64,000 nucleotides of DNA, taken from assembly GCA_020744225.1 (NCBI GenBank), contig JAGMWG010000008.1, forward strand, positions 1,550,001 to 1,614,000. The letters are read 5' to 3'. The notes below the pieces were generated by a model. That model was given only the letters and a program-made list of their open reading frames with translations, did not search any database and was not told the DNA's origin. Origin of the DNA: Paraphoma chrysanthemicola (taxonomy: Eukaryota > Ascomycota > Dothideomycetes > Pleosporales > Phaeosphaeriaceae). Position numbers and translations under genes: made by a program. Of the stretch, positions 55,493 to 64,000 are shown one piece after another. The first letter of the stretch is position 1; each line of letters opens with the position of its first letter.

Positions 55493-56323
55493 CTATTTTG
55501 GCGGAGGTTTTGCCGGTGGAACTAGTCCCTCATCATCATAATACTTTCTTGTGTCCTCATCGTTAAGAACGGCATACGCTGCACTTATGTCCTTGAGTTT
55601 CGCTTCATTATCGTCTTTCGCCTTTCCAACGTCTTTCGCTTTGTCAGGATGAAGCTGCCTGGCTAATTTGTGGTACTCTTTCCTTATTTCGAGTGGCGTG
55701 GCTTTGCGCGAGACACCCAGTATTGCATATAAGTCGTTGGTGGAGTTGGTAGTACTTTTTGGCGTATACTTTCGGTACCCAGGCCGTCTGGTTCCGTCCG
55801 CAAAGTTGCCGTGGGGATCGCGAACCAGGCTGTAACCTTTCAGATTTTGGTACTCGAAGGGCTTAGGCTTACCGTATTCCCACTGTTTGACTTCGGCATA
55901 TGTGGCCTTGCCAACTGAGTCAGACCTGAGGGGACCGGACTGGTACGATGAGACTGAAGTAGTACTTTGCGGGAAAGAGCGAGGTGGCTCGTTCTTGGGT
56001 CTATAGTTCGCGACATTATTGTTTGCCCAGTCTTGCAGTTCAGACAAAGTCGGTCCATGACTCCCGTTGGGGCCTGCCTCGTTAAAGTGACTATCTTACA
56101 CCTCGAGCATATCTTTAAGGAAAACATCGCGCGGACAGCCGTCCACCTTGGGTCCAGGGGTAGTATTCAACCATTTGATGTAAGAAATGGCGTCCTTCGT
56201 GAGACGGTGGTTACTGGTACATTCATGAATGACACCAGTTCCGATGCGTTCTGGTCTTTTCGCTTCCGCATTTGCCTTTACGCTTTTCGAACCACGCGCA
56301 TGATGCTTACCAGTATTGGGCAT
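55493..56323 (-). CDS. J-domain (DnaJ) protein, C-terminal J
   Basis: Proposed two exons: 56100-56323 and 55493-56060, with a short 39-base intron (GTAAGA, TTTAAC, GGGAG); 263 residues. The second exon is certain: a low-complexity region (NYRPKNEPPRSFPQ), then YEYQNLKGY-like FEYQNLKGYSLVRDPHGNF, and a J domain at the C-terminus with LYAILGVSRKAT, HKLARQLHPDKAK and the essential HPD, and ISAAYAVLNDEDTRKYYDD. The first exon is an inference: frame and phase fit (phase 2) and give MLEVHGPTLSELQDW, but the intron is shorter than is usual. Such J proteins stimulate Hsp70 ATPase; the partner is unknown. Confidence 0.7.
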
Positions 56324-57828
56324 ACTATTGTTAATCTGAGATTGATGTCTAAGATGTCGTGGCTTTATATCAAGGAATGAGTGTCAGAGCTGCTGCTGAC
56401 TCTCGGTGCTTAACTTAGCCTTTAGAAGTAACAGTCAGCCTGCTGAGTCTTTTCTCTCCAAGTATCTAGTGACGGGATACAAATCCAAGGGTCTGTATCA
56501 ATATTAATGGTTCAAAACAGATGGTTTCTTCTTTTGTGTCAAGAAAAATTGTTGCCCAGTGTCTTTGAAACGAATTGTTGTGCGTGACACTAACGTCAAC
56601 AATACTGAGTGTTTACGTTTTGTTAATTTCATTAATCTTGATGACACCTTTAATGCTAATATAGCTTTTGAGTTAGTAGTGTAGCTTGGCTTTGACTCCA
56701 AAAGAGCATTGTGAATCAAGCTTCCTCGTGACTCATCTTTTCGCTTCCCGACCTCTTGTACTGTGTTCACAATTGGAGTGGAGTGTGACCCGTGCAGATT
56801 TCGTCAACCTAGGCCTCAATCTGCTGCGCATAGTGGCAACCGGGTGGGCTGTGGATTCGTTCCACAGATGTCCTCATACGAGCGATTGTCAACGTGCTTC
56901 TTCCTTTTACCCTATCACCATTTATTTGTTTGTTTTCGTTTTGCAAAAGAAAATCTTTAGATGATGCCGCAGATCAGCCACGCATGCGCTAAGTGTGCCT
57001 TTGTCCCTGTCGAAGTGCTTCGCGTTACGCTCATGGTGACGCTTGGTCACCGACTGGACGAGAGTTTCCGGCAAGCAAAGAACTCCTCGGAGTGTGCTCA
57101 AGGTAATAGTGGGGGTCTGTGATCGACGTTCGATGATCATTACATGGTGGTTGAGCATAAAAAGAACACTTTAAGTAGACTGAGTGCAGCGGCACTGCTT
57201 CGCTCCCAAAACATGAAACATAAGATTGAGATTTTGAGTATTCCTACGACATGTCGCTACGTGGCGACAATACATAGCCATCTAGAAGGAATGGAAAAGC
57301 GAGCAAGAATCATAGCTCGAAAGGCATCAGTGACTTCCTGTCCGTACAGCCAGACAAGTACTATAAAAGACAGCCATCAAAAGAACAAAAAGGAGCAAGG
57401 TCGCAAAGTGCGGCGAAAGCCTCGGGTGGACGATCGTTGAAGTTGTGTACCCAAGTGTCTTAGGGCCGTTGTTACCGCGGATCAGATACAACTGCTCTTC
57501 GCTCTTCGTGTAAATAGCTCAATGTTGACTGATATTGCATGAATTTACACTCAAGCGATGCATCCCAAAATCGAGAGCGTTGTTCTCCAGACCGATAGCA
57601 TCAAAGTCGAACATTGTGAGACACAATGTATCCATCACAATAGAACTCGCACTTTGTCCTTACTGTGAGTGCACCCTCACTATGTATCTCTAACCGTTCA
57701 AATAACCCCCAAGATCTTCTAACATAGACTCCAAACATCTGCGAGAGACCAGACCAGTACCCATCTGACCACATCTCTACAAAGTCCCAAACCCTTACCC
57801 AAGTATAAACCATCCACAAATCTCAGTC
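56324..57828. other. A/T-richer intergenic stretch
   Basis: About 1.5 kb between two J-domain genes (minus and plus). The part near 56480-57200 is visibly richer in A and T than its surroundings. Frames of 60-98 codons on both strands have no domain. No transposon ends or repeats were identified. Confidence 0.4.
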
Positions 57829-59031
57829 ATGTCTTCCTCCCGCCACGGCTTCGACTATTACTACGAGAAAGCCCGCGACAACGGCCGCTCGCGCGATGGC
57901 GCGTTCGAATACGCGGCACACAAGTACCTCGACATGGTCTACGACCTGCAAAACTTCTCCGAAGACGAAGTAATCCGCGAGGACCTGGTTCTCTCCATGC
58001 TGACCAGGTACCACGAACAGCGCGACCGGCATAATACACACAAAGAGGCTCTAACTCACGTGCTGAGGTGGGCACGTGAGGAGGTCGAACATCATATCGA
58101 GAAGGTAAGTGCCGCAAATAGAGGGCGTAAAGGGAACCGTGATGCTTTTGAGGGCTTGGAGGATTTGCTTGATGCATTGCCTGAAGATGTGTTGGGTTCA
58201 GTATGGCATACAAGGGGTGCGGATGGGAGACGTATGCCGCCAATGACGGCGGGATTGGGTGAGTATACGATGCCACCGCCGATCTATAATGATATTCGAG
58301 CGGCGCAAGAAGCTGCTGGGCTTGGTGGGAGGACGTATAGGGCGGAAGAACGACGCCCTGATGGTGGGATGCGTGATGAACGTGGACCACATAGGACTTC
58401 CTCGTACTTCACCTGTACGGAAGAACGGCGACCCGGTAGAAGTGGTCGAGACGATTATACTGCACCTCGATATACCTCATCATACACCACCGAAGAACGT
58501 CGTCCAGGTGGGAGCGGTCGTTGTGAGGAGTATGCATCGTCTCGATATACTTCCGCATACGCCACCGAAGACCGCCGTCCACGAGCACATGCCCGTTCTC
58601 CATCCCCGTCACGCCGCTACCCATTCAATCACTCTCAACGCCCATCATACTCATCATCTTCTTCCTCCAACCACTCCTACTCATCTTCCTCCTCTTACGA
58701 TCACCCCCGCCCCTCATACACCACCCGCACCCACCGTCCCCGCCCTCGCTCCCCATCTCCACCACCAGATCCATATTCCGACTACATAAAACCCGCTACC
58801 GATCTATACATCGTTCTCAACCTCCCCCGCAGCGCCACCACCGCCGACATCAAGACCGCACGACGTAAATTAGGCTTGTTGTACCACCCAGATAAGGCGA
58901 AATCGCAGAGGCTGAGCGAGAAAGAGGCGACAGAGAAGATGCGGGAGATTAATTTTGCGTGTGACGTGTTGGGGGATGAGGGGGGGAGGAAGTGGTATGA
59001 TCGAACGGGGCGGTTGCCTGCTGGGCGGTAG
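57829..59031 (+). CDS. J-domain protein with repeats, C-terminal J
   Basis: Single exon, 400 residues. The N-terminal 160 residues are mostly helical (FEYAAHKYLDMVYDL, DLVLSMLTRYHEQR, FEGLEDLLDALPEDV). Then come tandem Arg/Ser/Tyr-rich repeats with the phrase TEERRPG.SGR (about 168-260) and an S-run (SSSSSSNHSYSSSSS). A J domain at about 325-398 has DLYIVLNLPRSATTADI, LGLLYHPDKAKS with HPD, and INFACDVLGDEGGRKWYD. Cysteines are few. Placing the J domain last and the low-complexity part in the middle is like the neighbour at 55493-56323. Hsp70 partner unknown. Confidence 0.88.
   Translation: MSSSRHGFDYYYEKARDNGRSRDGAFEYAAHKYLDMVYDLQNFSEDEVIREDLVLSMLTRYHEQRDRHNTHKEALTHVLRWAREEVEHHIEKVSAANRGRKGNRDAFEGLEDLLDALPEDVLGSVWHTRGADGRRMPPMTAGLGEYTMPPPIYNDIRAAQEAAGLGGRTYRAEERRPDGGMRDERGPHRTSSYFTCTEERRPGRSGRDDYTAPRYTSSYTTEERRPGGSGRCEEYASSRYTSAYATEDRRPRAHARSPSPSRRYPFNHSQRPSYSSSSSSNHSYSSSSSYDHPRPSYTTRTHRPRPRSPSPPPDPYSDYIKPATDLYIVLNLPRSATTADIKTARRKLGLLYHPDKAKSQRLSEKEATEKMREINFACDVLGDEGGRKWYDRTGRLPAGR
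58346..58580 (+). repeat. Imperfect EERRP-type repeats
   Basis: Inside the J-domain gene, four imperfect copies of about 25-30 codons share E(E/D)RRP followed by Gly/Ser/Arg and R(Y)TS(S/A)Y. The last copies show EERRPGGSGR and EDRRPRAHAR. They encode a disordered spacer. Confidence 0.75.
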
Positions 59032-60132
59032 GTTTGAGGCGGGTTATTGTGCTTTGTTGGGTTTTAGTGTGAGTTTCTCAAGTTCTAAGTTAGAATTTTT
59101 CGTGCTGGATTATGTTCCTCATCTTTAGGTTGATCTTGCGAGTATGTAAAATTTGATAGTTACAACGACGGTTGAGTTTGGAATGGATATTGATGTACAC
59201 TTTATCTGCCAAGTTTTCCTCCCTGCCGTGCTCATGGCCTGTCCAAGTTGACTTAAAAGCCAAGGCCGGGTTTTACCATCGTCCTTGTAGCCTTCTTTCC
59301 TCTGTGCTGTAGTACCTTCCACTAGACTGTGCGCTCGACTCTCCTCGGTTATAGTACCCGGATTAATACCCAGATCGTGGAGGTACAGTACCTGCGTGTC
59401 GCACTGAGGGCAGATCATATGTGTTTGACTTCGGTGGCATAGGTCGCATTTGCGGGTGAGGATATTGTATTGGCGTCTGTTGGAAGAATGTGTGCTGGCC
59501 GTGATGTGCTGACAATGTCGAGTAATACCTGCTCGAGTCTGATGGTGTCGATGTAACAGGATGCTCAGTCTTTAGGGAAGAGCTAGTCTTTCGATGAGGC
59601 CGTGGTTCAGTGCATTTTCGCCGCTTCGTCTTCGTACGAAGATGGTCTTTCTTTTCTCGCGCGCCGTGCTTGAAATTTCAATCCACCTCGACGCCGATAG
59701 TTTCCCAGTTTCATGGCGAGCAATTGCTTGCTCCGCCCACTCTTCAATCAAAGCACAGGCCTCCGACTCCTTGTAGCCTGCGCGAACATGATTTGTATAT
59801 CACGACTTGTGTATTGATTCAATACATCGCCTATAAGCGCAGCAAAGATGAATCTTGATCTTTCCAATTCATCCTGGATTCGGGAAGACTCTACTTGCGG
59901 ATATGCCGATGTTATCATGCCCAGACATTGAAGGCGATGCGCAATGCTAATGCTACGTATTGCCATGCTTCGCGTGGGGATGGATACGGCAGGACCGCGT
60001 GGCCCAACTCTCCATCAGCCACGCATCACCGCACGCCTTTTCCAACTCCACCAGAGTCTTGGCTACTAAGTGTAGCATTGCTACTAGAATCTCATCACAA
60101 TACTTCCTCAAACCAACGACCATATTTGAAAG
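59032..60132. other. Intergenic stretch with a possible degraded gene
   Basis: Holds the 3' region of the J-domain gene, the relic described at 59121-59966, and the upstream region of the second HET gene. No other coding signal. Confidence 0.4.
59121..59966 (-). pseudogene. Broken or intron-containing zinc-ribbon-like gene
   Basis: Coding-like pieces lie in different frames on the minus strand. From 59966 a frame starts MAIRSISIAHRLQCL and runs to 59748. A second piece near 59600-59770 reads ESEACALIEEWAEQ and RWIEISSTAREK. A third at 59403-59451 has KCDLCHRSQTH plus MICPQC, a C-x2-C ... C-x2-C pattern of a zinc ribbon, followed by HDLGINPGT. I could not join them with convincing splice sites, so the locus is either a gene with unseen introns or a decayed one. 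The first zinc half appears upstream of the Met at 59418. Confidence 0.35.
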
Positions 60133-62490
60133 ATGACAAGAGATGGTGCAGAAGCTGTCGCTCCCCGCATCGGCCCCGCTATCATGCGCAGCTCCGACCG
60201 TGAGATTCGTCTGCTGGAACTACTGCCCGGCGAAGGAGATGATGCTATCCGATGCACAACCCGTGTAGTCAGTCTCAACGATCACCCTGATTTCGAGACG
60301 GTATCTTATGTCTGGGGAGATCGCACTGGAGATAGATTTATCGAGGTTTCCGGCGACTCCATCCCAGTCACAAAAAATCTGTATGATGGTCTACTACGCC
60401 TACGGCTTTCGAGCACTATACGCACACTGTGGATTGACCAAATCTGTATCAATCAATGGGATCTTAACGAAAAGGCAGCTCAGGTTGCCCTTATGAGAGA
60501 CATCTACAAGCAGTGCACAGGATGTGTCACCTGGATGGGCGAACTCTCAAGGGACGGCATCGAAGTTCCAGTCCGTGATGCGGAAGCTGTGTTCGACTTC
60601 TTAAGCAAAGTAGCTATCACAGCGACGGTTCCGCTGACCAGCCTACCAATACTTTTCCAGGACTCAGAAGAAGGGCTGGCTGCGAGAGTAGCCTTTGGTC
60701 ATTTCTCCATGTATGGCAACCCATGGTGGTCACGCATCTGGACAGTCCAGGAAGCCATCATTCCTTCATCAGGTGTGTTGGTATGGGGGTCACTGTCCAT
60801 TTCGCGAGAGGCTGTTCTCGCTGCGGCACGCAATCTCCGCGATTTGAACAGTCTGCCGTCACTGCCAGAGGGGTTTGTCGCTTGCCGGCGCGCCTATACT
60901 GAGCTACTTCGGCGACTACTGTATCCCGTGCATGGCTTCAATCACTCGAGAACTGACGGCGCGCTCAATCTGCTCATGCGTTGGCGTCATCGAGAGTTCA
61001 CCAACCCCCTGGACAAAGTGTATGCGTTGCTCGGTATAATATCACCCGAGGCTATACCGTGTGCAAGATACTGCGATTATACGATAGCCGTGCCTCAGCT
61101 ATTCGCGCAGGTAACATGTGATCTAATCAGGCACGAAAGCAGCTTGAGACCATTGTTGGGCGCCTGCGAGATGCCAAACCTAACAGGAGATGTCCCTTCG
61201 TGGGCTATTGACTTCGCGCACTGCAATCGCATTGGCAAGCGTCAACTGAAGTGGTGGGGCCACTCTCATCGATACAAAGAGTTCTCTGCTTGTGGGGATC
61301 GTGTCTTAGAGATTGGGACTTCTCCCGGAGACAATATCCTCAGCCTGAAAGGCACTTACCTAGATGAAGTGCGGGATACAATCGAGCTTCTTCGTGTAGA
61401 CGCCCAAGACCCGATTCAAGTTGAGGACCTTCACGAACCCCTAGCCGCAATCTTCCGATTTCTTGAGGATTATCAACATTCCGGGCAGTCTCGACCTAGC
61501 TATAAAGACGGCTTCTCGTGGCACTCTGCGTTGTGTAGAACTCTAGTGGGCGATCTCATCATGGACGAAATACCCATCGGAAGAATCGAATCTTACGGTC
61601 GTTCAACTTTACAAGCCAAATTTGAGGATTTGTTTTACGAGACAAAGATTCGTTTAGGCGAAAAGATCGACTTGGACTATAAAGCTTGTTCACCTGTAGA
61701 CTCTGTCCAATCGTTGGTGACTTGCTATTCACCATCGTCCCCCAGGTTTTCGCCAACATCTCCAACATCTTTGACAGGGCCACGTTCAGATGGCTTGATA
61801 TCTCCTGCATATTCTCCTGCTCCTTCCGACGTCTCGGAAGAGGAGATTTCGCACGAAAGCAGTGCCAATCTGGAGACTCAGCCAGTATCTACTTCCGCGA
61901 GCCTTGTCCATCTTTGGGGGTTGGGCAGGCAAGCTAGAACATTAAATGCACGTGACGTATCGCCAAACAGTGCAGCGTCCGATCTCAGAATCGAAACATC
62001 TTCTGATGCCCATACCGGCCACGGAGAAGTGGCTCTGGACCCTGCGGAGCCAGTGACTGAACAGAATAGAGAACGTGCACAACGTTCACGTCGGGATTAC
62101 GACCCTGCACCGTCCGGAATGTCAGCAAACTTTACAGATGACGGACGCGCACTCTCTGAAATGTCAGCGAACTTTAGCGACTGGCGCCCTAGACGACGAG
62201 GCCGCGGGCTGTTCAAGGATCTTTTCGAATCGTTAATTGGTATGATGGAGAACCAGACTTTTTTCATCACGAAAACTGGCTACATCGGTATTGGACCACC
62301 CCAGACGAGATCTGGAGACAAAGTATGGATCTTCAGCGGTGGGAATGTGCCGTTCGTTATGAGAAGTACCGATGAAGACAAGGAGGGCTGCCCACAACTA
62401 GAATTGGTTGGAGATGCGTACGTGCATGGTGTCATGGATGGAGAAGCCATGGAGGACGAGCCAAACCTTCAGACTGTGCACGTACATTAG
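60133..62490 (+). CDS. HET-domain protein, long form
   Basis: Single exon, 785 residues from ATG 60133. A later Met (residue 18) is possible. HET domain at about 55-215: FETVSYVWGD, LWIDQICINQ followed by EKAAQVALMRDIY, and WWSRIWTVQE; downstream LDKVYALLGI. Residues 532-565 hold Ser/Pro/Tyr-rich phrases YSPSSPRFSPTSPTS and YSPAPSD, like the polymerase II tail heptads. Near 660-690 the phrase MSANF appears twice in a short duplication. The last 130 residues (FFITKTGYIGIGPP, GDKVWIFSGGNVPFVMR, ELVGDAYVHGVMDGE) form the usual C-terminal module of long HET proteins. It probably acts in allorecognition; specificity is unknown. No intron. Confidence 0.9.
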   Translation: MTRDGAEAVAPRIGPAIMRSSDREIRLLELLPGEGDDAIRCTTRVVSLNDHPDFETVSYVWGDRTGDRFIEVSGDSIPVTKNLYDGLLRLRLSSTIRTLWIDQICINQWDLNEKAAQVALMRDIYKQCTGCVTWMGELSRDGIEVPVRDAEAVFDFLSKVAITATVPLTSLPILFQDSEEGLAARVAFGHFSMYGNPWWSRIWTVQEAIIPSSGVLVWGSLSISREAVLAAARNLRDLNSLPSLPEGFVACRRAYTELLRRLLYPVHGFNHSRTDGALNLLMRWRHREFTNPLDKVYALLGIISPEAIPCARYCDYTIAVPQLFAQVTCDLIRHESSLRPLLGACEMPNLTGDVPSWAIDFAHCNRIGKRQLKWWGHSHRYKEFSACGDRVLEIGTSPGDNILSLKGTYLDEVRDTIELLRVDAQDPIQVEDLHEPLAAIFRFLEDYQHSGQSRPSYKDGFSWHSALCRTLVGDLIMDEIPIGRIESYGRSTLQAKFEDLFYETKIRLGEKIDLDYKACSPVDSVQSLVTCYSPSSPRFSPTSPTSLTGPRSDGLISPAYSPAPSDVSEEEISHESSANLETQPVSTSASLVHLWGLGRQARTLNARDVSPNSAASDLRIETSSDAHTGHGEVALDPAEPVTEQNRERAQRSRRDYDPAPSGMSANFTDDGRALSEMSANFSDWRPRRRGRGLFKDLFESLIGMMENQTFFITKTGYIGIGPPQTRSGDKVWIFSGGNVPFVMRSTDEDKEGCPQLELVGDAYVHGVMDGEAMEDEPNLQTVHVH

Positions 62491-62509
62491 CGGGGTCTTG
62501 AAAGGTGGT

Positions 62510-62889
62510 AGATCTATGCAAACCGCTTGTCCATAGCAACCAAAGGTTGACATCGAATGCAGCTTGGCAGCGTTGAGAACGTCTGCAAGGAAGTAGTCGA
62601 CCTCGTAGGGGTACTCGAATGTGCGCCTGTACCAGTTCGCGGGAATACGCTCGGCTCCTTGCACCGCATTGTATTTCCCGTTGGTAACGTCGGCCACCGA
62701 ACCAGGATTGGATAGTCTCGTAGCTGAGCAGATCCCGCGGATGCTCAGCACTGTGGTTTGCCATGAACCGGTAATAAAGGTGTACGCGGCGGGCTGCACG
62801 AGTAGACCTGAGAAGGGGCCGTTGAAGAAGTTGGGGCTGTTCTTTATCTGGGTGTCGAAGCGATCCGATCGGAAGGCTCTGGCTGAGAA
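62510..62889 (-). pseudogene. Chloroperoxidase-like (Peroxidase_2) relic
   Basis: The minus strand codes family phrases in shifting frames: SDRFDTQIKNSPNFFNGPFSG, with a TGA just upstream at 62890-62892; then QPAAYTFIT, then after a frame change near 62765 MANHSAEHPRD and LLSYETIQSWFG, then after a second change near 62680 NGKYNAVQGAERIPANWYRR and VDYFLADVLNAAKL. The order matches the heme-thiolate Peroxidase_2 family (chloroperoxidase and aromatic peroxygenase). The N-terminal Pro-Cys-Pro region that ligates the heme is not seen here. No splice sites explain the changes, so this is a relic. Its tail overlaps the end of the HET gene on the opposite strand only slightly. Confidence 0.75.
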
Positions 62890-63244
62890 TCAGAATCTTT
62901 GCATGCTATTCAATCTGCTACAAACACGGGTACCGCGACTGAAAAGCCCTTTCGCAGAGCTGGATTATTCCGCTGCAAAAGAATTTCGAGCACGACTCAC
63001 AAAGGGCACTGGCTCCATTCATCCTTGTATACGTTCTAGTGTTGTCAATGCATCTGCACATACTCGAGCGTAGAGTTTTGTTGTAAGTCGATCACCAATG
63101 ATTATATTTTAAGTACTCATTGGGGCGAAATTGCTTCATTCTTGTCATTCTGCGCAGATGCTACGCTTGTGTAACATCTTAAACATACTCTAATGCTTCT
63201 ATGCTTTTCCTGTGGAACGCCGCGCAATTGGCCGTGAATGGCGC
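62890..63244. other. Spacer between relic and RMT2
   Basis: 355 bases with no coding signal accepted; includes the 3' untranslated region of RMT2. Confidence 0.5.
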
Positions 63245-64000
63245 TTATTTGACGAAAGTGTTGACTGGCAGGCGGTACACGTCAATGGTCCAGTACCTGA
63301 GTTCGGCGGGTTAGTCTATGTTTTGCATATCATCGCTAACGTAAACTTACGGTCTCCTTGTTCCTTCCCAGTTCTTCTTGTCGTGCAGACCAGCTGGGAC
63401 ATCAATGTCTTCCCAAGTTGTGTCAAAGCCAGCCTCGTATAGGTCCATCTCGGCAACCTGCGTAACGTTAGTATGACCTTGTACATCTTTCCAGCCTGAA
63501 ATCATACCTTGGTGTATACATCGTAGCAGATTTGGCGATCCGCGCCAAGTCCGTTGTACCAGCCAAACTTGCCATCGGGCGCAAGCAGAGCAACGACGTA
63601 TTCCGCAAAGAACTCTTTCAGCGCCGCATAGTCCTCGGCGAAAGTATCGTAGTAGATTCCGTCCAGCACAACACCCTGCTCAATCAATTTCGGCAGAACA
63701 TCTTGCCAGCGTCCCTCGTGAATGTGAACGTTTGGCTTGTCGTACCAGCCCTGTTCGCGTAGCCGTTGGTGCACCTGAGGATGCGCCTCAACGATGTGAT
63801 GCTCAGCTGGATCATGAGTCTGTATCGCTGTGTCCACAATGCCCATGCCGTGTCCAACGTTCATAACTTTGAGTCCAGACTTTGGTATCACAGTTTCGGC
63901 GTGTCGTTGCATGATCTGAGTCTCCCAATCCATCATGACCGCATTGTCGCTCTCATCAAGCAGAATGCCCTCCTTGTACCGCAACTCACTCTTGAGATAT
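63245..64000 (-). CDS. RMT2: Protein arginine N-methyltransferase RMT2 (3' part)
   Basis: Three exons seen: 63508 to beyond 64000, 63351-63457 and 63245-63296; introns 50 and 54 bases. The 5' part, with the ankyrin-like region of the family, lies outside the window. Visible are the SAM-binding region: VMMDWETQIM, VMNVGHGMGIVD, HHIVEAHPQVHQRL, WQDVLP, GIYYDTFAEDY and YNGLGADRQICYDVY, all typical of Rmt2, which methylates the delta nitrogen of arginine in ribosomal protein L12. The last exons give VAEMDLYEAGFDTTW and GTRRPYWTIDVYRLP. The exon to exon phases fit. The gene is cut by the window end. Confidence 0.92.

Noticed and set aside
56480..57200. Transposon remnant in the A/T-rich spacer
   Set aside because: The base composition is suggestive, but no terminal repeats, transposase motif or RIP-type pattern could be pointed to.
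62398..62799. Intact 133-codon minus-strand gene
   Set aside because: It overlaps the HET gene and carries only part of the Peroxidase_2 phrases; the missing parts lie in another frame, so it is a relic.
1..64000. tRNA, rRNA or CRISPR loci
   Set aside because: No tRNA-like B box (GGTTCRANNCC) in a tRNA-like setting, no rRNA signature, and no regularly spaced direct repeats were found by eye; a covariance-model scan would settle the tRNA point.

Overview
The window is nuclear DNA from a filamentous ascomycete (Pezizomycotina), most likely a dothideomycete. The evidence is many short introns (mostly 46-60 bases, GT-AG, with CTAAC/CTGAC-like branch sites), two HET-domain genes, a fungal rhodopsin-like membrane protein, a PIR-type wall protein, a GH45 cellulase, and housekeeping genes of clearly fungal type (STE11, MOB1, RFC5, COX11, MRS2-like, RMT2). 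The class is an inference; the order cannot be fixed by eye. No operons, CRISPR arrays or confident tRNA genes were seen. Exon coordinates are my own reading of splice sites, checked by frame continuity.

Layout. From 1 to 21 kb the region is gene-poor, with 1-2.4 kb spacers. It holds a GPI-like PIR wall protein (1136-2101), a small Gly/Ala-rich protein (4337-4603), a small membrane protein (5690-6199), a secreted GH45 endoglucanase-like protein (8575-9500), a rhodopsin-like membrane protein (11638-13213), a HET protein (15408-16955) and a large secreted SGNH hydrolase with FG-GAP repeats (17633-20698). From 22 to 40 kb lie conserved cellular genes: a GH63-type glucosidase with two micro-exons (22462-25909), MOB1 (26390-27706), a zinc alcohol dehydrogenase (28328-29641), the MAPKKK STE11 (30821-33748), a DUF7514-like protein (35490-37386), RFC5 (37876-39185) and a small hydrophilic protein (39399-39901).

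From 40 to 51 kb come an MRS2/LPE10-type mitochondrial Mg2+ channel (40166-41890), a small DUF1115/Prp3_C-like protein (42128-42514), two related BTB proteins flanking an F-box-like protein (42887-47885), a HIT zinc-finger protein divergent from COX11 (48302-50052), and an NmrA-like oxidoreductase (50366-51342). From 52 to 64 kb come a long unrecognised protein (52151-54178), two J-domain proteins with the J domain at the C-terminus (55493-56323 and 57829-59031), a second, longer HET protein (60133-62490), a frameshifted chloroperoxidase-like relic (62510-62889) and the 3' part of RMT2 (63245-64000, running off the window).

Common themes are cell surface and plant-polymer functions in the left part, mating/polarity/cell-cycle signalling (STE11, MOB1) in the middle, and allorecognition-type HET genes near both ends. 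I found no clear new multi-gene system. The most unusual items are: a PIR protein with its domains in reversed order; a GH45 protein with Thr at the catalytic-acid position and a GC-AG intron; a 561-base open, frame-preserving intron in MOB1; two more stop-free introns of 57 bases (STE11, MRS2-like); and a HET protein with a stretch like the RNA polymerase II tail.
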